Of a stretch of DNA of 29,076 nt, positions 6,666-13,515 are shown piece after piece. A model generated the notes under the pieces. That model did not search any database, had not been told where the DNA came from, and worked only from the letters and a program-made list of their open reading frames with translations. The first letter of the stretch is position 1. Every line of letters begins with the position of its first letter. A program made the translations under genes and the position numbers. Location of the stretch: NCBI GenBank assembly GCA_002498725.1, contig DAIJ01000035.1, forward strand, positions 45,392 to 74,467, in the 5' to 3' direction. Source of the DNA: Euryarchaeota archaeon UBA23. Its GTDB lineage: Archaea > Thermoplasmatota > Poseidoniia > Poseidoniales > Thalassarchaeaceae.

Positions 6666-7496
6666 ATGGATATTGATCAAAGACGTGAAATAGTATCTCG
6701 TTATCTTCGCCGGTGTGTAATTTATTCTGATGCATCGATTGCCCGAAAGAAATCTAGAGGAGAAGACTCACAAGAAATTACTCGTTGGGAAGCCTTCCGT
6801 GAATTTACTGCATACTCTGCTAGTGAAATGGAATCTGGTGCTTTAGACACTTGGCTAACTGATGAAGAGGGAGATCCTCCAGCACCTCCTAAAATTGGAG
6901 ATGGGTCATATATATTAGATGCTGATTCTCTTGGTCATCGAGAAAGAAGAGAGTGGCTAGCCTCGTTATTAATGCCTAAACCTGTAGTCCTTGTTGCAAC
7001 AAAATCCAAGTCTGGAATTGAGAATATTGCACCAATGTCATCCATAAGTATAGTTTCTAACTCCCCCCCTCTTCTTGTTCTTTCATTATCTGCAAATAGG
7101 GAAGGCCGACCTCGTGATACGTTAGTAAATTTACAGGAATCAGGCATTGGTTCATCTGCATCAATCTTCATTCTGAATGCTGAATTGGAATCTGCCGAGG
7201 CTGTAAATAAAACTACCAAAATTATACCTAGAGAAAAATCAGAATGGGATCTTTTACCCGAATCTCCTCCTAATTATGAATCTGCATTATGTTCATTAAA
7301 ATGCAGGGTTGTGGATTTTTATTCATTGCCAGAAAATGCAGTAGGCACTTTAGTTATTCTTAGAGTGGAAGAAATAGAGGTGCCTGAAGGAATTGACTCC
7401 AAATCCATTCCAGTCAAACTATTCCAGATTGGATTTGATAGTTTGGGCCCAGGTCCAAGTGATTTAGATTGGCGAAGTAAAATTGATTATGCTTGA
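6666..7496 (+). CDS. Flavin reductase-like (FMN-binding split-barrel) protein
   Basis: The 276-residue protein contains a flavin reductase-like domain from about residue 90 to 250. It shows the characteristic PKPVVLVATKSKSGIENIAP opening, then SPPLLVLSLS, then DTLVNLQESG. In this family the split barrel binds FMN and catalyses NAD(P)H-dependent reduction or a related reaction. About 85 N-terminal residues (RREIVSRYLRRCVIYSDA, then a polar stretch) precede the domain and are not part of it. Their role is unknown. ATG 6666 is preferred over GTG 6657 because GAGTGA lies upstream at the right distance. It follows the peroxiredoxin stop by five bases, so a redox pairing is likely. Its 3' end overlaps the convergent sepF gene by 10 bases. 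Confidence 0.82.
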   Translation: MDIDQRREIVSRYLRRCVIYSDASIARKKSRGEDSQEITRWEAFREFTAYSASEMESGALDTWLTDEEGDPPAPPKIGDGSYILDADSLGHRERREWLASLLMPKPVVLVATKSKSGIENIAPMSSISIVSNSPPLLVLSLSANREGRPRDTLVNLQESGIGSSASIFILNAELESAEAVNKTTKIIPREKSEWDLLPESPPNYESALCSLKCRVVDFYSLPENAVGTLVILRVEEIEVPEGIDSKSIPVKLFQIGFDSLGPGPSDLDWRSKIDYA

Positions 7497-8050
7497 TCTT
7501 CAGATAATTGACTCCACATAGCCATACCTAGCATGTGTTTCTCAGTATCGACTCTCATTTTACTTCCAGCTATCATAAGAATTGTATCAGATTCATTTAG
7601 TGCGAAAACAGGTAATCCTATCCCCCCTCCAAGTGATTGAATTCTTCTTCGACAAACTTCCTGTTGGCTTGGCATATGCGTCAAACTACTAAGATCTGCA
7701 ATAATTAGATCACCAGATGACAAACGCTCTTCCATTCCATCTAGATTCATTCTATGTAAGTCATCAGGTTTGATGTAGTGTAGAAATCTACTTGTTGGCG
7801 GTTTCATTCTTCTCGTCCTATCTGCCCATCTTGGTTCTCCCAAGTCATGGAATGAATCATTCTTCTGCGGACCTGGATCTGCTGATCTCTTCGATCTACC
7901 ATCAGATGGTGTTGTAGGCTTTGATGGATCTGGTAATCCAAGTAGCCTGAAGAGGTTTACCATGTACTTCGGCTTACCTTCTAAGGCTTGAGTTCTTCCC
8001 TTTATGATATGGCTTTCAAACACTTTTTCCAGTGTTACAACTATTACCAT
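7487..8050 (-). CDS. sepF: SepF-type cell division protein
   Basis: The C-terminal half matches the SepF (DUF552) fold: LHRMNLDGMEERLSSGDLII followed by ADLSSL, then an arginine-bearing helix (EVCRRRIQSLGGGIG), then a final strand pair (FALNESDTILMIAG). Archaeal SepF anchors FtsZ filaments to the membrane through an N-terminal amphipathic helix. Here a candidate anchor is MVNLFRLLGLPDP. It sits at the true N-terminus only if translation begins at ATG 7963 (159 residues). The longer form from ATG 8050 (187 residues) overlaps the stop of the upstream PKD gene by one base (TAATG), implying coupling. Both starts are plausible. I give the long form and mark 7963 as the alternative. A linker of about 60 polar residues separates helix and core. 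Confidence 0.75.
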   Translation of the reverse strand: MVIVVTLEKVFESHIIKGRTQALEGKPKYMVNLFRLLGLPDPSKPTTPSDGRSKRSADPGPQKNDSFHDLGEPRWADRTRRMKPPTSRFLHYIKPDDLHRMNLDGMEERLSSGDLIIADLSSLTHMPSQQEVCRRRIQSLGGGIGLPVFALNESDTILMIAGSKMRVDTEKHMLGMAMWSQLSEDQA

Positions 8051-11000
8051 TATTCTTCTTCCGATTCAAGAAGTTCTTCTAAAACACCATCTATATCTTG
8101 AGTGTCTTTTCTGGTATTCTCATATTCTAGATCAAGTTGCTTCATTTCAACAATTTCATTCTCAAGAGGGTCGTTATTACTATCACTTTGTTTAATATTT
8201 CTAATTTCATTTTCCGATGAAATATTTTCTTTTTTGTCGTTAAATGGGTCAAAGTCAGGGTTATCAAAAGCGTCGTCAATAGATAATTTACGCCCTTTTC
8301 TGGCTCCTGGCGGAGCATTTACTATACCCTTCTGATTTCTCATATTCATGGCTACAAATCCACCTATTGCTAGAATTAGAATAATACTAATTATCATAAT
8401 TACAGTTGTTCCAAAGATATCTCCGAAAGCAAAAGGTTTCTCAGAAACATCAATTGTGAATGTTTTTTTGTCACTTAATTCTTCATCGAAAGCAGTAACT
8501 TGAATTGTAATTCTTCCGGAGTTCTCAACAGGCCATGACAACCATATGCCCTTGTGATCTTCATCATTATCTGTTATTCCATCGCCATCACTATCTTTTG
8601 TGATATCAAAATCCCAGATATATTCCATATTCTCCATGTCAGATACGGAGTCTGTTGTAAGATTAGCGGAGAGTGAAATAATATCTCCTTCAGTAGGAGT
8701 GGGATTGGATACCATAAGATATGCATTCGGTTTTTTATTAATTACACTTATTGGAATTTCAGTAGAAGCACTTTCTCCATCATCATCTGTTGTATGGAAT
8801 ATAATTGAAGAGGGTGCATTCTGAGCATCTGGCCATGAACCAACAAAATCTAATCCTTCAACATCACAGTCATCAGTTGATGAACCTACATTATCAGAAT
8901 CAGTTAATGGATCTAAATCAAAACAGTTAGTCAAAGTTTCTAGATCGCCAGGAGTGTCTGAAACTCTAACAGGGATTGTAATTACACCATCTTCTTCGAC
9001 AGGTAGTTGAGGTGGTATTGGATCTATTGTTGGCGCTCTATTTATCACATCTATTGCGATTGTTAGTGTTTCAGCATTTTCTCCATCATTATCGGTTACT
9101 GCGAGAGTTGCTAGATGGATTCCACTAGTTGAGTAAGTATGTGTGACTACTGAATATTGTCCGACACTTTCTTGAGTTAACTCAGGATGTAATTCTGCAT
9201 CTGGTGACCAAAGATGAGACAACTCTGAAATATCATTTTGTGAATCCATTGCAGATCCTCGGAATTCTAATTGTTGACCTTCTTCAACCGAATATAGCCC
9301 TCTACTATCCGGAATTAATTTATTGCCCAAATTCCATATCACCGCTTCAGCATCATAAGGAGCAACATTGGTTACTTGTACCGAAATGATTTCACTTACA
9401 GTAGCCCCATCGTCATCAATCCCTAAAACTTCTATTGAGTATTCTCCTTCATCCATCGGATTAACTGTACATCTGGAACTTACAGAGGTACCTTCTTGAC
9501 AACTTACCTGCCAACTTACGTCTACATCTGAACTGGAGCCTCTACTATCTGCATCCCATCTATCTGTTACTTCAAATGTAACCGAATTTTCAACAGGCAC
9601 TGAATAAGAATCTGCAACTACCGAGATAACAGGAGGTCTGTTTAGTACCGTTATAATTATTTGATCAGTGTTAGTATCACTTTCTTCATCAGTAACTTTC
9701 AATGAAATATCATACACTCCATCATCATCCCAACTCCATTCTAATATACAATCTTCACTTTGAATTTGTATTATTTCTCCACTAACTTGCTCTACCTCAA
9801 AGATACAATCTAGAGTTCCTCCATCGGGATCAATAGAATATGTTGCTCCATCCATAATAACCTGTTCAGAAGTAAGTACTGTGTCATCCGATGAAGCGAT
9901 CACGGCAGTTGGTAATCTTCCTATAAAGAAGTCGAATGTACCGACATTATTACTTCGATTTCCATCCTCTGTAATATACTCATTTTCATCAACTATGAAA
10001 GAAACACTGTATTGTCCAATTGGATAGCCATATGGTACATTCCAATCAATTTCAATTCTTTCAGTATCTAGACTGGACATTTCTGGAACACTACTGGTAG
10101 CTGAAACCCCATCAGGTCCTGTTATCTTTATCTCAGTAGCAGGGGATGACTGAATTCCTCTGTTCTGAACAGGAACGCTGAAAGTCAATATATCCTCAGG
10201 TATTGCCGCAAATCCAATTATTGAATTCAAACTAATTGTATTATTTTCTCTTGTTCTTTCTACTGTAACTCCTTCAGACTTAGCTACTAGATCTACAGGA
10301 TGAACCTCTGAATCAGTTGTCACAGTAGAAACACCTATGTGGGTACTTGTTGCAGTTGGATTAGTTAGAGCAATTACTCCATGACTGCCATGTTCAGTCC
10401 CTCCATTTGACATATCAGGCGCATGACCAGAATTAAATGAAAATGTGACTTTACCAGCCGAGTTAGTAGTACCATATTGCAAATCATTTTCTATTTCATG
10501 TCTAAACTCAACATTTTGTCCTGATACAGGATATCCAGATGAATCAGTAACAGTAACTTCTGCATCCATAGTCATACTTAGTGGGGATAGTGGATATTGG
10601 ACATCAACTTCAATATTATGACCACGAGAGGCTGGGAAATATGTCAATAATTCATGTTCTGCAATAAATCCAAGTCCTTGAATATCAGAACTCTTTACTG
10701 TATTTCCTATTCCAGGACAATACCAATCATAACCAGTAGTGTCTCCATTACTATCGTAAGTAGTGATGTTATACGATTGACTACAGCCTGCCTGATTAAC
10801 TCCTGAATTACCTCTTGAGACAATTTCCCATTCAGTATAATTAGATCCTATTGAATCACCAGGAATTGTGACTCCATCCATAGCAGTACCCGAGTAATTT
10901 GTGTATCTTGTATAATGCGTACTCCATTTTTCACCAACATTAAGTGGAAAATCATAACCTTCCAGAGCGGGTCTGTAATCATAATTTGCTACTAAATCAG

Positions 11001-11517
11001 CAACATCAATTGTAATGTCCCACCATAGGATCCTATAATCAAAGTCAACTTCTATAGTTGCTTGTTGGTCTATTGTTGCGAGGTCAGATGCTCTGACAAT
11101 TTCAATAGTATCCATCATTATTATCAGGTCGCCACTATAGCCTTGTAGATTTACATTATTTGCCTCATATTGGCCGTCGGATTCAACTTTGTAAACTAAT
11201 GTTGAAACATTGTCAACCATAGTAACATAAACATCAGTGACTATTGAATCTAGATTTCCACTTAATGTCTGAACATTAGTTTGTACTCCACTATCTGCTA
11301 CAAAGTCTCGAACATCTAAGAAACCGCTGTAGTACCATCTATCGCCGACTCTCCAGTTAGGAGCGTCAATAATTCCAGAAGATCTTTCATCAGACTCTCT
11401 TAGTTTTTCATTGTAGTCGGGCAATTCATCTATATCTTGATTTGAAATTATTGCAATATGGGAAGAAATAACAAACATGAAGGTTAGAATAATTGCCTTC
11501 CGCCTAACACTCGACAT
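8050..11517 (-). CDS. Giant cell-surface protein with CARDB and PKD-like repeats and C-terminal membrane anchor
   Basis: A secreted, membrane-anchored protein of 1155 residues. A signal peptide (RRKAIILTFMFVISSHIAII) is followed by a beta-rich region of about 280 residues. Next come an Ig-like segment (VTDSSGYPVSGQNVEF), a CARDB-like segment near 440-530 (VPVQNRGIQSSPATEI) and about five PKD-like repeats from 535 to 1030, several joined by INRAP/LNRPP-type linkers. The last repeat carries an Asp-rich, calcium-type loop (DSDGDGITDNDED). One membrane helix near 1038-1060 precedes a cytoplasmic tail of about 95 residues: a basic patch, then very acidic. It probably extends from the cytoplasmic membrane and acts in adhesion or envelope structure. 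The sepF start overlaps its stop by one base. Confidence 0.88.
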   Translation of the reverse strand: MSSVRRKAIILTFMFVISSHIAIISNQDIDELPDYNEKLRESDERSSGIIDAPNWRVGDRWYYSGFLDVRDFVADSGVQTNVQTLSGNLDSIVTDVYVTMVDNVSTLVYKVESDGQYEANNVNLQGYSGDLIIMMDTIEIVRASDLATIDQQATIEVDFDYRILWWDITIDVADLVANYDYRPALEGYDFPLNVGEKWSTHYTRYTNYSGTAMDGVTIPGDSIGSNYTEWEIVSRGNSGVNQAGCSQSYNITTYDSNGDTTGYDWYCPGIGNTVKSSDIQGLGFIAEHELLTYFPASRGHNIEVDVQYPLSPLSMTMDAEVTVTDSSGYPVSGQNVEFRHEIENDLQYGTTNSAGKVTFSFNSGHAPDMSNGGTEHGSHGVIALTNPTATSTHIGVSTVTTDSEVHPVDLVAKSEGVTVERTRENNTISLNSIIGFAAIPEDILTFSVPVQNRGIQSSPATEIKITGPDGVSATSSVPEMSSLDTERIEIDWNVPYGYPIGQYSVSFIVDENEYITEDGNRSNNVGTFDFFIGRLPTAVIASSDDTVLTSEQVIMDGATYSIDPDGGTLDCIFEVEQVSGEIIQIQSEDCILEWSWDDDGVYDISLKVTDEESDTNTDQIIITVLNRPPVISVVADSYSVPVENSVTFEVTDRWDADSRGSSSDVDVSWQVSCQEGTSVSSRCTVNPMDEGEYSIEVLGIDDDGATVSEIISVQVTNVAPYDAEAVIWNLGNKLIPDSRGLYSVEEGQQLEFRGSAMDSQNDISELSHLWSPDAELHPELTQESVGQYSVVTHTYSTSGIHLATLAVTDNDGENAETLTIAIDVINRAPTIDPIPPQLPVEEDGVITIPVRVSDTPGDLETLTNCFDLDPLTDSDNVGSSTDDCDVEGLDFVGSWPDAQNAPSSIIFHTTDDDGESASTEIPISVINKKPNAYLMVSNPTPTEGDIISLSANLTTDSVSDMENMEYIWDFDITKDSDGDGITDNDEDHKGIWLSWPVENSGRITIQVTAFDEELSDKKTFTIDVSEKPFAFGDIFGTTVIMIISIILILAIGGFVAMNMRNQKGIVNAPPGARKGRKLSIDDAFDNPDFDPFNDKKENISSENEIRNIKQSDSNNDPLENEIVEMKQLDLEYENTRKDTQDIDGVLEELLESEEE

Positions 11518-11555
11518 GAATCTATCCAGACCCCTTTACTTCATCAATCTCCCGC

Positions 11556-11581
11556 CGTTATAATCACACGTAGTGTGATTA
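11556..11581 (-). promoter_or_regulatory. TATA box with abutting 9-bp inverted repeat upstream of the PKD gene
   Basis: On the minus strand, ATTATAAC (11557-11564) is a TATA-like box about 43 bases from the PKD-protein ATG, predicting a start near 11534 and a leader of about 17 bases. Immediately upstream and overlapping the box edge is a perfect inverted repeat: TAATCACAC (11561-11569), spacer GTA, GTGTGATTA (11573-11581). It covers the place where the TFB recognition element would lie, as an operator would. It is also 23 bases past the TBP stop, so a role at the TBP mRNA 3' end is an alternative. Confidence 0.5.
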
Positions 11582-11603
11582 ATAATTCATTTAAATTTCT
11601 AAA

Positions 11604-12317
11604 TCAGAGTAAATCTGCCAATTCATCTTGTATGAATTGAACCGCTTCAAGAATTTCCGATTTATCACGAGCACCTGTAATCACCATTTTACCGGATCCA
11701 AATATCAGACATACAACTCTTGGGTAATCAAGTCTGTAAATTAAACCTGGAAATTGCTCAGGTTCATACTCAACCTTGTCAAATGGTAGATGGAAGGTTA
11801 GATTGTTCAGATTAAGGCGTCGTGGCATCTCAGCCAGCGGTTCACCCTCTCTTATTCCTCTGATACGTGGATCTTCATCTTCAACTTCCTCATCAGTAGC
11901 TGCGCGGATTCCGCCTTCAATGTCAATAACACGTGTATGGTTGTCATCCATACGAGCGGTCCCATTGTAATCTTCAGGGTAATGCAGTGCATAAGTAGCA
12001 ACCATGTTCTGGACTTCAATTTGAACATCGCTAAGTTCCCAAGTCTCTATTCCTGCCTTTCTTAAATCTCCGATCATTCTTTCTATACCTGTGTGGATAT
12101 TATCCTTATTTTTCCCACCAGTACAAACTGCTCTCCCTGAACGGAACATAAGTATGGCTAATTTTGGATCTACAACACGGTATACAACACCAGGAAATTG
12201 CTCTGGTTCATATTCACAATTCAGTTGTATGGCAATGTCAGGTAGGTCAAGTTCCTCCGCCACTCGGGTGGAAGCAACTACGTTAACTACAGTTAGGCGT
12301 TCCTCGTCGCTCTTCAT
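11604..12317 (-). CDS. tbp: TATA-box binding protein with an insert in the second repeat
   Basis: The general archaeal initiation factor, which binds and bends TATA-box DNA and recruits TFB and RNA polymerase. Repeat 1 spans about 9-90 (VNVVASTRV, CEYEPEQFPG, GRAVCTGGK). Repeat 2 begins at VQNMVATYA (about 102-110) and resumes at LNLNNLTFHLPFDKVEYEPE (168-187) through GKMVITGA. All four DNA-kinking Phe positions are kept: EQFPG (Phe41, Phe189), LMFRSG (Phe58) and LIFGSG (Phe206). At 237 residues it is about 50 longer than usual archaeal TBP. The excess is a hydrophilic, partly acidic segment of about 56 residues (113-168) between the first strand and first helix of repeat 2. The start is ATG 12317, with a TATA box about 26 bases upstream. 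Confidence 0.95.
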   Translation of the reverse strand: MKSDEERLTVVNVVASTRVAEELDLPDIAIQLNCEYEPEQFPGVVYRVVDPKLAILMFRSGRAVCTGGKNKDNIHTGIERMIGDLRKAGIETWELSDVQIEVQNMVATYALHYPEDYNGTARMDDNHTRVIDIEGGIRAATDEEVEDEDPRIRGIREGEPLAEMPRRLNLNNLTFHLPFDKVEYEPEQFPGLIYRLDYPRVVCLIFGSGKMVITGARDKSEILEAVQFIQDELADLL

Positions 12318-12339
12318 AGAGTTCTCGTAATATGAACTA

Positions 12340-12347
12340 CTTATAAA
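12340..12347 (-). promoter_or_regulatory. TATA box of the tbp gene, implying a leaderless mRNA
   Basis: TTTATAAG on the minus strand is centred about 26 bases before the ATG at 12317. With the normal archaeal spacing, transcription would begin at or within a base or two of the start codon. No ribosome site lies between box and ATG, which fits a leaderless message. TBP presumably binds its own promoter here. Confidence 0.6.
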
Positions 12348-12413
12348 GAGTCGTTGAATAGTTTGAGCGATTAAGTTCTAATTTTGAGCGTATTTACGGA
12401 TATTTTACTATTT

Positions 12414-13385
12414 TCAATTAACTAATCTTACACCCTCTGCTCCAAGCCTTGAGATTAGTGGTTTACCGCCTGCTATTTCAATTTCTTGAGCAACTCGTTG
12501 AGGATATCTAGTAAGTGCTACCATACATCCCCCTCCTCCTGCACCTGTTAATTTTGCACCAAATGAGTGGGGTCTTACTGCATCTACAAGAGAATCAAGT
12601 TCAGGACTACTGACTTGAATATTTCTTAATCTTTCATGACATGCATTCATTGCCATTCCTACAGCCTCAACATTTCCACTAGAGAGTGCAGTTAATCCTG
12701 CTTGTGTGATGTTTGCAATTGCATTCATTTCTTCAATTTTTTTAGGTTCTTCTTTTAACAATCTTGCAACACCAGAAACCATGTCTCCAGTAGGAGATGC
12801 TTTACCAGTGAATCCTAGAACAAGCCAAGCATCTATTTCTTCTGGAATAACAACTTTTCCAATGGACCAAGTTCTGGTTCCTTCAGGTGTTTCTAATGAA
12901 GCCGAGAAAATATGTTCAGTTCCCTCTACATCATTTCCTGAAACTACAATACATCCTCCAATTGCACTGGTTGCTGTATCAGTGGGGCTAGCTCTTCCAT
13001 TCTGTGCCTTTGCTTCTGCAGAATGACCTATTCTAGCCAGAGCAACTTTGTCAATCTCATGATTTTCATCAATAATAACTTCTAATGCGGCTCCGACCGC
13101 ATTAGACAATGCCGCTGAAGATCCAAGTCCAGCCGTAGAAAATAATCCACTTGAAATTCTAATTTCTAATGGATCTCCATCATATTCGAATATATCTTTC
13201 AGTATATGTGATATGTGAGGGTGTCTATCAATTTCCAATGGCATACCATCTATAGTCCAAGAATCAGATTTTTTGATCTCGACTTCAACTCCTGAATCAA
13301 TCGCAACTGCTACAGCAGGATGGCCATAAACAACCGCATGTTCTCCAAATAAGATACATTTACCCGGTGCAAAGGCCTTTGGCAT
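12414..13385 (-). CDS. mvk: Mevalonate kinase
   Basis: A cytoplasmic GHMP-family kinase that phosphorylates mevalonate with ATP in archaeal isoprenoid lipid synthesis. Its 323 residues match archaeal homologues. The three GHMP motifs are present: PGKCILFGEHAVVYGHPAVA (residues 7-26), the glycine-rich ATP loop FSTAGLGSSAALSNAVGAA (82-100), and GAKLTGAGGGGCMVAL near the C-terminus. The probable catalytic Asp is Asp136 in SPTDTATSAIGG. No other mevalonate-pathway gene is in the window. The start is ATG 13385 with no obvious ribosome site. The gene is divergent from the Fe-S oxidoreductase across 130 bases. Confidence 0.94.
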   Translation of the reverse strand: MPKAFAPGKCILFGEHAVVYGHPAVAVAIDSGVEVEIKKSDSWTIDGMPLEIDRHPHISHILKDIFEYDGDPLEIRISSGLFSTAGLGSSAALSNAVGAALEVIIDENHEIDKVALARIGHSAEAKAQNGRASPTDTATSAIGGCIVVSGNDVEGTEHIFSASLETPEGTRTWSIGKVVIPEEIDAWLVLGFTGKASPTGDMVSGVARLLKEEPKKIEEMNAIANITQAGLTALSSGNVEAVGMAMNACHERLRNIQVSSPELDSLVDAVRPHSFGAKLTGAGGGGCMVALTRYPQRVAQEIEIAGGKPLISRLGAEGVRLVN

Positions 13386-13504
13386 GTAAAGTGGGGTAAC
13401 CGCTTAGGCCATGAGCATTGGGATGATGCATTTTGATGATGAAATCAGCGGTTGATTCAAGGGCCAAGCACTCTTGCAGTAAGCAATAAGGTATTTTGCC
13501 GCAG

Positions 13505-13509
13505 GGTGA
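13505..13509 (+). promoter_or_regulatory. Ribosome binding site of the Fe-S oxidoreductase gene
   Basis: GGTGA stands six bases before the ATG at 13516 and supports that start. The 130-base divergent region between mvk and this gene shows no TATA box that I would call with confidence on either strand. Confidence 0.5.
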
Positions 13510-13515
13510 TTAAAC

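Noticed and set aside
12706..13026. 106-codon frame antisense to mevalonate kinase
   Set aside because: The mevalonate kinase frame contains all three GHMP motifs, so the antisense frame is a by-product of codon bias.
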